Made by a program: the position numbers and the translations under genes. Below the pieces are notes generated by a model. That model was not told where the DNA came from. It saw only the letters and a list, made by a program, of their open reading frames with translations, and did no database searches. Below, one piece after another: positions 1-8,182 of a DNA stretch of 64,000 bases (its first letter is position 1; each line of letters starts with the position of its first letter). This DNA is from Chryseobacterium sp. Tr-659. Its GTDB lineage: Bacteria > Bacteroidota > Bacteroidia > Flavobacteriales > Weeksellaceae. The stretch is taken from assembly GCF_011752975.1 (NCBI RefSeq), contig NZ_VWWP01000004.1, forward strand, positions 248,001 through 312,000, in the 5' to 3' direction.

Positions 1-1127
1 ATAAAGTATGGCTTCAGGAGGTAATGATTCCGGTCTGGGTAAGAGGAAAAGAATCATTATATATCAAAACAGACAACGGAAAATGGAAAAGCATCAGGAT
101 GCTTTCTTTAGGAAATTCCGAAGGAACAGGAGGAAAAGATGTTTCCGGTGAAATTATCATGGTAAAATCATTGGAAGAGTATGATCAACTTCCTGCTGAA
201 AAAATAAAGAACAAGATCGTTTTTTTCAATTATCCTTTTAATCAGGGAAATGTACAGACTTTTATTTCTTATCGTGACGCAGGTGCTTACCGACGAACCG
301 CAGCTTCATTAACCGCTAAAAAGGGAGGGAAGTTTGCCATCATCCGGTCACTATCTTCAGCGTTTGATGATGTTCCTCATACAGGGAATATGCGATATGA
401 TGAAAACATTCCAAAAGTCCCTGCAGTTACTATCGGAAATACTTCTGCAGATGAGCTGGAAGCCCTGCTGAAAAGCCAGAGAATAATGGCTAAGCTTAAT
501 TCCAACTGCGGTATGAAAGGGGAGAAACTCTCCCACTCTGTTATGGGTGAAATTACCGGAAAAAAAGACAACAGTGTAATTGTTGTGGGCGGCCATCTCG
601 ATTCGTGGGATGTGGGTGAAGGCGCACATGATGATGGTTCAGGAATTGTTCAGAGCATTGAAGTTTTAAGAACTTTTAAAAAATTAGGAATACAAAATAA
701 CCATACCATCCGCGCTGTTTGTTTTGCCAACGAAGAAAACGGTACAAAAGGCGGGAAACAATATGGTAAAATAGCTAAAGACAACAACGAAAAACACCTT
801 TTTGCCATAGAATCCGATGCCGGAGGCTTTTCTCCGAGAGGAATTTCCCTGGAAATGGATAATGTAAAAAGAAAACAGATTCAAAGCTGGATTACTCTCT
901 TTTTACCTTATGGTGTTTATAATTTTGAAGGAAAATATTCAGGTTCAGACATTGCCCCACTGCATGAGATGGGTGTTCCAACCGCTGAACTGGTTCCAGA
1001 TCCTCAACGTTATTTTGATATTCACCATACAGAAGAAGATACTTTTGAAAAAGTCAACCGAAGAGAACTATTACTTGGCTCTGCGGTGATGACACAACTT
1101 ATTTATATGATTGATAAAAATTGGTAA
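1..1127 (+). CDS. M28 family zinc peptidase (carboxypeptidase Q-like), 5' truncated by window edge
   Basis: Secreted metal-dependent exopeptidase of the M28 family, probably acting on peptides in the periplasm or outside the cell. The frame is open to the left edge (reads KVWLQEV before the first Met at 24), matching residues about 79-85 of the complete paralogue at 1131, so the N-terminal part including the signal peptide lies outside. Visible zinc/catalytic motifs are GGHLDSWDVGEGAHDDGSG (His and bridging Asp), FANEENG (catalytic Glu pair), ESDAGG (Asp) and the late FDIHHTEED (His). It is followed after 3 bp by a second copy of itself, so the two are probably co-transcribed. All metal ligands appear intact, so it is not an obvious pseudogene. 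Confidence 0.93.
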   Translation, partial: KVWLQEVMIPVWVRGKESLYIKTDNGKWKSIRMLSLGNSEGTGGKDVSGEIIMVKSLEEYDQLPAEKIKNKIVFFNYPFNQGNVQTFISYRDAGAYRRTAASLTAKKGGKFAIIRSLSSAFDDVPHTGNMRYDENIPKVPAVTIGNTSADELEALLKSQRIMAKLNSNCGMKGEKLSHSVMGEITGKKDNSVIVVGGHLDSWDVGEGAHDDGSGIVQSIEVLRTFKKLGIQNNHTIRAVCFANEENGTKGGKQYGKIAKDNNEKHLFAIESDAGGFSPRGISLEMDNVKRKQIQSWITLFLPYGVYNFEGKYSGSDIAPLHEMGVPTAELVPDPQRYFDIHHTEEDTFEKVNRRELLLGSAVMTQLIYMIDKNW

Positions 1128-1130
1128 ACC

Positions 1131-2489
1131 ATGAAAAAGATATTAGGTACTTCATTATTACTTTTCGGAATGGCTGCTTTTGGACAGTCTAAAGAAGATT
1201 CTATCCAATTCAGAAAAATCTCCACAGAGATTTTAAATAATGGGAAAGGATATACTGAACTGAGAGAACTGACAAAAAACATCGGCCACCGTCTGAGCGG
1301 TTCCGAAGCCTATGAAAAAGCCGTAAAATGGGCAGAACAGAAACTTCGCGATGCCGGCGCAGACAAAGTATGGCTTCAGGAAGTGATGATTCCGGTTTGG
1401 GTAAGAGGAAAAGAATCATTACACATAAAAACAGGCAATGGAAATTGGAAAAGCCTCAAAATGCTTTCCCTTGGAAACTCTGAAGGAACAGGTGGAAAAG
1501 ATATTTCAGGAGAAATCATTATGGTAAAATCTATGGAAGAATATGATAAACTTCCTGCAGAAAAGGTGAAAGATAAAATCTTATTTTTCAACTACCCTTT
1601 CAGCCAGTCTTTCATAGAAACATTCAAAGGATACAGTGATGCTTCCAAATACAGAACTACAGCCGCTTCTTTAACAGCCAAGAAAGGAGGAAAATTTGCG
1701 ATCATCCGATCCCTTTCTTCAGCCTTTGACGATGTTCCGCATACCGGAGCAATGCGCTACGAAGACAAGGTTTCCAAAATACCTGCAGTAGCCATTGGAA
1801 GCACAACAGCAGATGAACTGGAAGCTTTATTGAAAAATGGGAAAATAGCTGCTAAGCTTAATTCCAACTGCGGTATGAAAGGGGAGAAACTCTCCCACTC
1901 TGTCATCGGTGAAATTACCGGTAAAAAAGACCAAAGTGTAATTGTTGTAGGCGGACACCTGGATTCATGGGACGTAGGAGAAGGTGCACACGATGATGGT
2001 TCCGGAATTGTTCAGAGTATTGAAGTTTTAAGAACATTCAAGAAATTAGGAATTCAAAACAATCACACCGTCAGAGTAGTTTGCTTTGCTAATGAAGAAA
2101 ATGGAGTAAAAGGTGGAATCCAATATGGTAAAACAGTTAAAGAGAAAAATGAAAAGCATCTTTTTGCTATAGAAACCGATGCAGGGGGTTTTGCACCAAG
2201 AGGTATCGCCCTGGATATGGATGATACGAAAAGAAAACAGATCCAAAGCTGGTCTGCTCTTTTCCTGCCTTATGGGGTTTATAATTTTGAAGAAAGATTT
2301 TCCGGAACAGATCTTTATCCGCTTCATGACATGGGAATTCCTGCTGCAGAACTGATGCCGGATTCTCAGCGTTATTTTGATATTCATCATACAGAAGAAG
2401 ATACCTTTGAAAAAGTGAACCGTAGAGAACTTTTATTGGGTGCAGCTACTCTGACACAGATTATTTATATGATTGATAAGAATTGGTAA
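1131..2489 (+). CDS. M28 family zinc peptidase (carboxypeptidase Q-like)
   Basis: Complete 452-residue paralogue of the preceding gene. An N-terminal signal peptide (MKKILGTSLLLFGMAAFGQS) predicts export. The protein then carries a PA-like insert region (about 125-260) and the M28 catalytic domain with GGHLDSWDVGEGAHDDGSG, FANEENG, ETDAGG and FDIHHTEED. The family cleaves unsubstituted dipeptides or N-terminal residues with two zinc ions. The exact substrate cannot be told. The start codon 3 bp after the upstream stop and the signal peptide support the chosen start. A tandem duplication is clear from near-identity along the whole overlap with the first gene. Confidence 0.95.
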   Translation: MKKILGTSLLLFGMAAFGQSKEDSIQFRKISTEILNNGKGYTELRELTKNIGHRLSGSEAYEKAVKWAEQKLRDAGADKVWLQEVMIPVWVRGKESLHIKTGNGNWKSLKMLSLGNSEGTGGKDISGEIIMVKSMEEYDKLPAEKVKDKILFFNYPFSQSFIETFKGYSDASKYRTTAASLTAKKGGKFAIIRSLSSAFDDVPHTGAMRYEDKVSKIPAVAIGSTTADELEALLKNGKIAAKLNSNCGMKGEKLSHSVIGEITGKKDQSVIVVGGHLDSWDVGEGAHDDGSGIVQSIEVLRTFKKLGIQNNHTVRVVCFANEENGVKGGIQYGKTVKEKNEKHLFAIETDAGGFAPRGIALDMDDTKRKQIQSWSALFLPYGVYNFEERFSGTDLYPLHDMGIPAAELMPDSQRYFDIHHTEEDTFEKVNRRELLLGAATLTQIIYMIDKNW

Positions 2490-2495
2490 AATATG

Positions 2496-2516
2496 AAACC
2501 GCCTTATTGGCGGTTT
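2496..2516. terminator. Rho-independent terminator, possibly bidirectional
   Basis: An 8-bp perfect stem AAACCGCC/GGCGGTTT with a TTATT loop, followed by a T-run on the plus strand. It ends the M28 pair. It overlaps the last codons of the convergent minus-strand gene at 2504, so it may serve both sides. Confidence 0.85.
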
Positions 2517-3043
2517 TTCTGCTTTCTTAGCTTTTGCATTTCTTTTTTAGTTTTTATTTTACGTTTATGCAAAAAATTCCTCCATACATGACCAATTCCT
2601 CCTCCGGACTCCCAGTTAATATCAAACTTCCCTCCTTCCCATACGTAGACTGGTATTGTAATTTTGGAATGAAACATAGGTGGATTATCTTTTATCTTAG
2701 CAAAATAATCAGGCTCCAAATGTGATTTTCTAAAGTATTGAATTTCTATAATCGTCTTACGTTTATCAGCTCGAAAAACGTAGAGAGTTACATCGTAAAG
2801 ATCATACAGCTCTTTATGTAAAAGTTTCAGTGCCGAATCTAAAGACAGCAATGTTTTTAAATTATTTAATCTTTTCCGGGACTTCAACCGTTCAAATGAG
2901 TTTGCACCTTCAAACTCATTAAAATCAGACAAAATGAAGAATAAATTGGGCGAAATTTGATTCCAACAATATATACTGGACAACTTTAAAAGATTATCAA
3001 TAGTATGTTGAATATTTTCCTTTAAATTTTTCGGTATTATCAT
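2504..3043 (-). CDS. Hypothetical protein, 179 aa
   Basis: I do not recognise this family. The protein has no signal peptide or membrane segment. It begins MIIPKNLKENIQHTIDNLL, has a helical N-terminal half and a beta-rich C-terminal half (residues 95-150, with the segment WESGGGIGHVWRNF), and ends in a very basic tail (HKRKIKTKKEMQKLRKQKN). It stands alone, convergent to the peptidases. It has ordinary composition for the genome and probably encodes a cytosolic protein of unknown function. Confidence 0.7.
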   Translation of the reverse strand: MIIPKNLKENIQHTIDNLLKLSSIYCWNQISPNLFFILSDFNEFEGANSFERLKSRKRLNNLKTLLSLDSALKLLHKELYDLYDVTLYVFRADKRKTIIEIQYFRKSHLEPDYFAKIKDNPPMFHSKITIPVYVWEGGKFDINWESGGGIGHVWRNFLHKRKIKTKKEMQKLRKQKNRQ

Positions 3044-3173
3044 AAATTTGAAAAATTATTTAAATATAAAAATAATCTTTTTTCTTCGTTTAAGGAAATA
3101 ACCCTTAAAAACAACTGATACACAACATCATACAATCATTTCACCCAAATCGTTAATTGTGAAATAATCATTT

Positions 3174-3188
3174 TGGCATGATATTCGC
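3174..3188 (+). promoter_or_regulatory. Sigma-54-like -24/-12 promoter
   Basis: TGGCAT, five bases, TCGC: the spacing of the -24 GG and -12 GC is exactly that of RpoN promoters, with two mismatches to TGGCAC-N5-TTGC. It lies 12 bp before position 3200, where a short noncoding transcript would begin. Confidence 0.35.
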
Positions 3189-3199
3189 ATGTACTGTTA

Positions 3200-3305
3200 T
3201 GAGAAAAAATTAAAAAAGCACTAAGGATGAGAAAAGAGGTTTTCTGTGGATTTTCAGTTTTCCACTGATTCAAGTTCATATTGATGTATATGAATCCTTT
3301 TTTTT
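3200..3305 (+). ncRNA. Candidate small RNA or leader behind sigma-54-like promoter
   Basis: The start is predicted 12 bp after the -12 element. The end is a 7-bp perfect stem TTCATAT/ATATGAA (3275-3281 and 3288-3294) followed by eight T residues (3298-3305). No significant ORF lies inside. It could instead be the leader of the small membrane protein gene at 3573 if the terminator is conditional. This is inference from promoter and terminator geometry only. Confidence 0.3.
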
Positions 3306-3572
3306 CTACGATGCCGTAAAAGATACGGGTCCGTGATTAACTAACCCCCGTTGGTTTTTCGCAGCAATTTTGCACCCCGTATCTAACTGGTATCATCAAT
3401 AACCAGGAATCTTTATTGATTCAAAAAAAACAAAAATATCCCGGACTTTTAGCCCGGTATCATAATATAAATAAATGGCAAAGTCATCGTGAACCTTAGC
3501 CCTGTAAAGGAATTTATTCTTTTTACCGTGATGAACGCGCCTTTATCTTTAATTAATTGTATAACCCTTAAA

Positions 3573-3827
3573 ATGTTAGTAATGATGAGAGCCTTTTTTG
3601 AAATGATTTTTAAGAGAAATGAAGATGCTGCAAAATTGCATGTATGGAGCCTATTGTTGGTGTTGAGTTTTGCTGCTTTTTCGGTATTAGTATACATCTC
3701 GAAACCAAGCTTAAACAGCTTAATAATATATCTGACCGCCTTTGCCGCTTATATCGGCTTTGGTCTTGTATTCATCAGTTCCCTAGCCGGAACAAGGATG
3801 AAGAAAGGTTTCGGCAGAGACATATAA
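3573..3827 (+). CDS. Small hypothetical membrane protein
   Basis: About 84 residues with two hydrophobic segments (VWSLLLVLSFAAFSVLVYI and LIIYLTAFAAYIGFGLVFI), a basic loop between them and a basic C-terminus (RMKKGFGRDI), so an inner-membrane protein with two helices. The frame is open back to a GTG at 3489 and ATG at 3531. I prefer 3573 because the region before it does not look protein-like. Function is unknown. A strong terminator follows within 25 bp, which supports a real transcript. Confidence 0.5.
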   Translation: MLVMMRAFFEMIFKRNEDAAKLHVWSLLLVLSFAAFSVLVYISKPSLNSLIIYLTAFAAYIGFGLVFISSLAGTRMKKGFGRDI

Positions 3828-3849
3828 CTTTCAATTTATTTTTACTAGA

Positions 3850-3879
3850 AAAACCGCCCTGTTTATTGAGGGCGGTTTT
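3850..3879 (+). terminator. Rho-independent terminator
   Basis: An 11-bp perfect stem AAAACCGCCCT/AGGGCGGTTTT with an 8-base loop and a T-run. It follows the small membrane protein gene. Confidence 0.9.
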
Positions 3880-4046
3880 TTATTTTGATATTAAAGGTTA
3901 CATTTTTATAGTTAAGCCCGAATTTATAAATACCTACTTCTACAACCTTATGGGAAACCGTATTTTCATAGCATTTCCAACAAAAAAGCCACTCCCTCCG
4001 GAGCAGCTCTGTGATAACAACAAAGTTATCGTAACATCGTAAAAAC

Positions 4047-4268
4047 TTATTCTTTAAACAGATCCTTCATCATTTCATCAAGGATCTTTTTTGTTTCTTC
4101 TTCAATCATTTTTCCGGATTTCTCAACCATTTTCTCCCGGAAAGGATCACAACAGGCTTTTATTCCGAAACCTTCATCTGTTTTTACAAATTCCGGATGC
4201 AGACCGTGTTCTTCACACACCTCAGATTCAATTTCCTGTTTAATTAAATTATAATTCAGATCAAGCAT
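4047..4268 (-). CDS. Hypothetical protein, about 73 aa
   Basis: The start at 4268 gives MLDLNYNLIKQEIESEVC and avoids reading through the terminator of the upstream gene at 4357-4373, which the longer frame to 4376 would include. The protein is acidic and helical with three cysteines (EVCEEH, KACCDPF) and a Lys/Glu-rich amphipathic C-terminus. It is cytosolic with no recognised domain. The cysteine pair CC next to DPF could bind metal, but this is speculation. Confidence 0.6.
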   Translation of the reverse strand: MLDLNYNLIKQEIESEVCEEHGLHPEFVKTDEGFGIKACCDPFREKMVEKSGKMIEEETKKILDEMMKDLFKE

Positions 4269-4356
4269 ATTTTTATTTATAAGTGACGGATAAAGATAGA
4301 AGTAATATAATGTTACCGAAATCCGTATTTCTACGGTATTTTTTATCAACAAAAAA

Positions 4357-4373
4357 CCGTCTTCTTCAGACGG
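4357..4373 (-). terminator. Rho-independent terminator
   Basis: On the minus strand, CCGTCT/AGACGG stem followed by six T residues. It ends the gene at 4415-4990. Confidence 0.85.
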
Positions 4374-4414
4374 CATTATTTTTATACAAGAATCGATATT
4401 TACGGCTTTACCTT

Positions 4415-4990
4415 CTAAAATTTATCCAGAATTTTCTTCGGTAAGATTTTCACCAGTTCTTTTTTATATTCCTTTTCAAGAATAACAAATTTCCATCCCT
4501 TTTTATCTTTTGAAACAGCACAGGCTTTCATATTCGCATTGATGAGATATGAACCTTCGGCGGCTAAATATTTTACATTATTCGCCCCATATTTGGTTGT
4601 TAAAGCGCTGTTCATTTTCTTTTTCATGTCATCATTTAACGAACTGACATTGCATTTCAGTTTCAAAAAATAATTGGCTATGGAAAAATACTCACCCGTA
4701 ATAAGCTCAGGCTTTTCAATATTTCCAAATTTCAAATCCTGTACTTCAATTTTCATGAATGGATTATTGTAAGTCATATTCAAAATCTGAGTCATCTGCT
4801 CTTTTGAAACGATAGTGAAGAATTTTGGATATATACCGTCTACTGCTTGATCTATCTGTTTAGATTTAATACTGTTTACAAAATAAGTAAGTGATTTTTG
4901 TATCGCTGTCTCGTCAAGATTGGCTTTGGTCTGTGAAAAAGCCATAAATGACAATAGAACAAAGAGAAACAGAAGTGATTTAGTTTTCAT
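4415..4990 (-). CDS. Hypothetical secreted protein, 191 aa
   Basis: A clear signal peptide (MKTKSLLFLFVLLSFMAFSQ) predicts export to the periplasm. The mature part is mixed alpha/beta, with no cysteine lipobox, and has a repeated theme of lysine-rich segments. No domain is recognised. It stands alone between terminators on both sides, so it is probably a single-gene transcript. Confidence 0.75.
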   Translation of the reverse strand: MKTKSLLFLFVLLSFMAFSQTKANLDETAIQKSLTYFVNSIKSKQIDQAVDGIYPKFFTIVSKEQMTQILNMTYNNPFMKIEVQDLKFGNIEKPELITGEYFSIANYFLKLKCNVSSLNDDMKKKMNSALTTKYGANNVKYLAAEGSYLINANMKACAVSKDKKGWKFVILEKEYKKELVKILPKKILDKF

Positions 4991-5113
4991 TATTTAATAG
5001 TTGTACAAATTTTAAAATTACTTTTTACTGGAAAAACTATTATTCTTTCCAGATATTAAAATGTGTCGCAATACGTATGCAAATCGTTACAGTATGTATT
5101 TGAGGCGAATAAA

Positions 5114-5139
5114 AAAAGCCATCCTTTAGGACGGCTTTT
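5114..5139 (-). terminator. Rho-independent terminator
   Basis: Minus-strand hairpin AAAAGCCGTCC/GGATGGCTTTT (with G-T pairs) followed by a T-run. It ends the gldI-PPIase transcript. Confidence 0.85.
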
Positions 5140-5160
5140 GATAATATTTTGAAGATTCAA

Positions 5161-6276
5161 TTATTTTACTTTTACAAGCTCAACATCGAAAACTAACCAA
5201 GAGTTTGGCGGGATTACCCCTCCTGCTCCTCTTTCTCCGTAAGCCATTGCCGGCGGGATCAATAATGTAGCAGTTTCACCTTCTTTCAACAACAGGATTC
5301 CTTCATCCCATCCTTTGATTACTCTTCCCATTCCGATTGGAATTTCGATAGGCTCATTTCTTTTGAATGAAGAATCAAATTCAGTTCCGTCTACTAATTT
5401 ACCTGCATAGTGCACAGATACGTTATCACCTGCTTTTGGAGCTTTACCATCAGCCGTTTTTGTGATTTTGTAATAAAGACCTGATTCTGTTTTTTGCATA
5501 CCAGCTTTTAAGTTCTCTACTAATTTCTCCTGGTTTGCTTTAAACTCTTCTTCTTTTTTCTTTCTTTCCGCTTCTTCTTTAGCGATGAAAGCTTTATTAT
5601 TTTCTGCGATTTTAGCTTTTCCTTCGTTGAAAGTTTTAGCTGCATCGTAGTTTTTATACTCATCTCCTTTACCGAAAACAGAAACCTTTTCAAGAACGAT
5701 ATCAGTTTTAGGCTTATCCTGAGCTCCTTTTTCAACATTAGCAATCGCATCGATTACTTCGGTACCTTTCACTACTTTACCGAAGATCGTATGTCTTCCG
5801 TCTAACCAAGGTGTAGCTACTTCACAGATGAAGAACTGAGAACCGTTCGTGTTAGGACCTGAGTTCGCCATAGAAAGAATACCTTTTCCTGTATGCTTAA
5901 GATCATTTTTCTCATCTTCGAATTTATATCCAGGATCTCCCATTCCAGTTCCTTTAGGATCACCTCCCTGGATCATGAAATCTTTGATCACTCTGTGGAA
6001 AATAGTTCCATCATAGTAAGGAACTCCTTTAGCCTTAGCTTTGTTGTCGATTTTCCCTTCTGCAAGACCGATAAAGTTGGCCACAGTTACTGGTGCTTTC
6101 TTATCCTCAAACTTTACAATCATGTTACCTTTTGTAGTTTGAAGGTTGGCATAAAGTCCGTCATTAAGACCTTCGTAAGTTTCTTTGTCTACGTTCATTT
6201 TTTTATAAATTGGGGTACAACTCATCAGCGAAACACTTGCCGCTGCCAGAATTATATTCTTGTTAAACAATTTCAT
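5161..6276 (-). CDS. Peptidyl-prolyl isomerase, cyclophilin-FKBP fusion lipoprotein
   Basis: Catalyses cis-trans isomerisation of prolyl bonds during folding of exported proteins. The N-terminus is a lipoprotein signal (MKLFNKNIILAAASVSLMSC). A cyclophilin domain follows at about 40-205, with FHRVIKDFMIQGGDPKGTG and the GPNTNGSQFFI motif. Next is a Lys/Glu-rich coiled-coil linker (about 215-255), then an FKBP domain at about 265-371, with VSVHYAGKLVDGTEFDSS and AYGERGAGGVIPPN. It starts 3 bp after the gldI stop, so the two are one operon. The combination of both PPIase classes in one lipoprotein is seen in other flavobacteria. Confidence 0.93.
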   Translation of the reverse strand: MKLFNKNIILAAASVSLMSCTPIYKKMNVDKETYEGLNDGLYANLQTTKGNMIVKFEDKKAPVTVANFIGLAEGKIDNKAKAKGVPYYDGTIFHRVIKDFMIQGGDPKGTGMGDPGYKFEDEKNDLKHTGKGILSMANSGPNTNGSQFFICEVATPWLDGRHTIFGKVVKGTEVIDAIANVEKGAQDKPKTDIVLEKVSVFGKGDEYKNYDAAKTFNEGKAKIAENNKAFIAKEEAERKKKEEEFKANQEKLVENLKAGMQKTESGLYYKITKTADGKAPKAGDNVSVHYAGKLVDGTEFDSSFKRNEPIEIPIGMGRVIKGWDEGILLLKEGETATLLIPPAMAYGERGAGGVIPPNSWLVFDVELVKVK

Positions 6277-6279
6277 GTA

Positions 6280-6792
6280 TTAAAGTGCTTTTAATTTTAT
6301 GATTAATGGAATATCGTTATCTATTTTCTTTTCATCTCCAAAGGTTCCGTAAGCCAAAGAAGACGGCACTAAAAGCGTTACTTCCTCTCCATCCTGTATA
6401 AAACGCAAAGCATTTTCCACCGCTTTCAGTTCATCAAAGTGCCCGAATCTGGCATCTCTTCTTTCAAAAGGCTGATCATAGATTTTGGTTTGGTCAAAAT
6501 CATACAGATCATAAGAATAGGAAATCAAAGTTTCATCTTTTCTTCTTTCCCTCTGATCATAACCTTCTACCGTTACCCAGTAATTAAGCTGTGTAGGATA
6601 ATATTTCACTGGCTGGCCATTGATCCAATCCTGAATCTGTCCTCGTTCTATAAGGTTCAGATTTTTCATCCTGTTTTTAGAAACATCCAGATCTTTCTGG
6701 CTTAAAACCCCGCCAACCGGTGGGTGGGCAGTCTGTGTATTTCTATTACAGCTCAACAGGCTTATGGCTGATATGAAGAGTAATTTTTTCAT
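6280..6792 (-). CDS. gldI: Gliding motility lipoprotein GldI, FKBP-type PPIase
   Basis: GldI is an FKBP-like periplasmic lipoprotein needed for gliding and type IX secretion in Flavobacterium. The start at 6792 gives a lipoprotein signal MKKLLFISAISLLSC, whereas the longer frame to 6819 adds nine residues before it. The FKBP fold is visible in the C-terminal half: ISYSYDLYDFDQTKIYD, FIQDGEEVTLLVPSSLAYG and NDIPLIIKLKAL. Identification rests on the size (about 170 aa), the lipobox, the divergent FKBP domain and the neighbouring PPIase, so a generic FKBP lipoprotein remains possible. Confidence 0.8.
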   Translation of the reverse strand: MKKLLFISAISLLSCNRNTQTAHPPVGGVLSQKDLDVSKNRMKNLNLIERGQIQDWINGQPVKYYPTQLNYWVTVEGYDQRERRKDETLISYSYDLYDFDQTKIYDQPFERRDARFGHFDELKAVENALRFIQDGEEVTLLVPSSLAYGTFGDEKKIDNDIPLIIKLKAL

Positions 6793-6982
6793 AAACTTTT
6801 GCGAAAATACACATTTCAAGAATCAATTACAAAACTTATCTAGGATTTGCAAAAACAATTTCATAAGAATAAAAATCTATGCTCAACTTCTGCTAAAACA
6901 ATTTAAACTTTTAAGCTGAATTTAAACTTTTAAGAAAATTAAGAATAGTAAGGCTTTCAATATTCCACTTACAGTAAATAAA

Positions 6983-7004
6983 AAGCCGGGAAAAATCCCG
7001 GCTT
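6983..7004 (-). terminator. Rho-independent terminator
   Basis: A perfect 9-bp stem AAGCCGGGA/TCCCGGCTT with a short loop and a T-run on the minus strand, just downstream of ilvE. Confidence 0.9.
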
Positions 7005-7026
7005 CCATATCATTTTTAATATATTA

Positions 7027-8097
7027 TTAAACAGTTTCCAGAGCATGGTCTACAATAACTCTCCATCCGAAAGGATCTTCAGAAAGGTTATTTTGCAGGT
7101 CTACAAGATCTTTCTTAAGGATTGCAGCATAGCTTTCCTCATCAGATAATCTTGGAAGCTCCAGTTTTTCTCCCTGGTATCCTAAAGCCTGGAATTGAGT
7201 GGTAACAACCGCAGTTCCTACTCCCCATACTTCTTTAAGAGAACCGCTTTTTAAAGCTTCAATTACTGTTTTTACAGGAATTGGCTCTATTTTCACTTCG
7301 ATTCCTCTTTTCTTAGCAAGCTGAATGAAACTGTCTCTTGTAACCCCATCAAGGATTTTCTCAGAAGTTGGCGGTGTATAAATAGTATCGTTGATTCTTA
7401 CAAATACATTCATTGTACCACTTTCCTCGAAATATTCATGCGTCGCATCATCAGTCCAGATAATTTGCTCATAACCTTCTTCAATTGCTAATTGTGTAGG
7501 ATAGAAAGAAGCTGCATAGTTTCCTGCTGCTTTAGCAGAACCTACACCACCGTTTGCTGCTCTTGAGTAGTGATCAGAAATTTTTACAGAAACAGGCTCC
7601 GAGTAATAGCTTTTTGCTGGAGTTGCAACAATTGCAAACATATATTTATTAGAAACTCTTGCTTTTAAAGCTTCTTCCGTAGCAAATATCAATGGTCTGA
7701 TATACAAAGACATTCCTTCCCCCTGTGGAATCCAATCTCTGTCGATATCTACCAATGCTTTTAATCCGTCTAAAAACATTTCCTCAGTCACTTCAGGCAT
7801 TGCAAGACGTTTTGCTGACTTATTGATACGTTCAAAATTCTTTTCAGGCCTGAAAAGGAAAACCTGCCCGTCTTTGTCTTTATAGGCTTTCATACCTTCA
7901 AAACAAGCTTGTCCATAGTTTACTCCCATCATGGCAGGTGTAAATGGTATTGGACCGTAAGGAACTAATTTTACATCACCCCATTTTCCGTTTTCGTACT
8001 CACATATAATCATATGATCAATGAAAGTACCACCAAATGAAAAATTGTTAGGGTCAAATGTAGAAATTCTGGAGTTTTCAGTTTTTTGAATTATCAT
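7027..8097 (-). CDS. ilvE: Branched-chain amino acid aminotransferase
   Basis: PLP-dependent class IV aminotransferase that interconverts leucine, isoleucine and valine with their 2-oxo acids; cytosolic. At 356 residues it has the length of the large bacterial/eukaryotic-type BCAT. Diagnostic segments: GVNYGQACFEGMKAY, LYIRPLIFATEEALKAR, PLP-lysine region GGVGSAKAAGNYAAS, IIWTDDATHEYFEESGTMNVF and DGVTRDSFIQLAKKRG. It is monocistronic, with its own promoter and terminator. It is divergent from mnmD. Confidence 0.96.
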   Translation of the reverse strand: MIIQKTENSRISTFDPNNFSFGGTFIDHMIICEYENGKWGDVKLVPYGPIPFTPAMMGVNYGQACFEGMKAYKDKDGQVFLFRPEKNFERINKSAKRLAMPEVTEEMFLDGLKALVDIDRDWIPQGEGMSLYIRPLIFATEEALKARVSNKYMFAIVATPAKSYYSEPVSVKISDHYSRAANGGVGSAKAAGNYAASFYPTQLAIEEGYEQIIWTDDATHEYFEESGTMNVFVRINDTIYTPPTSEKILDGVTRDSFIQLAKKRGIEVKIEPIPVKTVIEALKSGSLKEVWGVGTAVVTTQFQALGYQGEKLELPRLSDEESYAAILKKDLVDLQNNLSEDPFGWRVIVDHALETV

Positions 8098-8122
8098 TTT
8101 TTAAAATTTTTACGATGTTCTA

Positions 8123-8130
8123 CAAATTTA
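8123..8130 (-). promoter_or_regulatory. Bacteroidota-type promoter -7 box for ilvE
   Basis: Minus-strand TAAATTTG fits TAnnTTTG exactly and lies 26 bp before the ilvE start. The -33 element is not clear. Confidence 0.45.
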
Positions 8131-8161
8131 ACATAATTTTCTAAATATAAAAATTTTAGAG

Positions 8162-8169
8162 TAAATTTG
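8162..8169 (+). promoter_or_regulatory. Bacteroidota-type promoter -7 box for mnmD
   Basis: TAAATTTG on the plus strand, 14 bp before the TTG start at 8183, predicts a very short leader. It is back-to-back with the ilvE promoter. Confidence 0.45.
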
Positions 8170-8182
8170 ACAAAAAAATAGC

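Larger units (their letters stand above)
3044..3572. other. Gene-poor region with possible regulatory RNA
   Basis: No convincing protein gene. It holds a sigma-54-like promoter match (3174-3188), a hairpin plus T-run (3275-3305) and a 9-bp inverted repeat (3321-3329 with 3376-3384). These are listed separately. A 13-codon ORF (3227-3268) is too short to support. Confidence 0.5.

Noticed and set aside
3644..4042. 132-codon plus-strand ORF overlapping the small membrane protein gene
   Set aside because: It runs through the strong terminator at 3850-3879 and has no protein-like composition; only its last 31 codons (3950-4042) could be separate, and nothing supports them.
4323..4336. Hairpin CCGTA/TACGG followed by T-rich DNA on the plus strand
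   Set aside because: No plus-strand gene ends there; the adjacent minus-strand terminator explains the area better.
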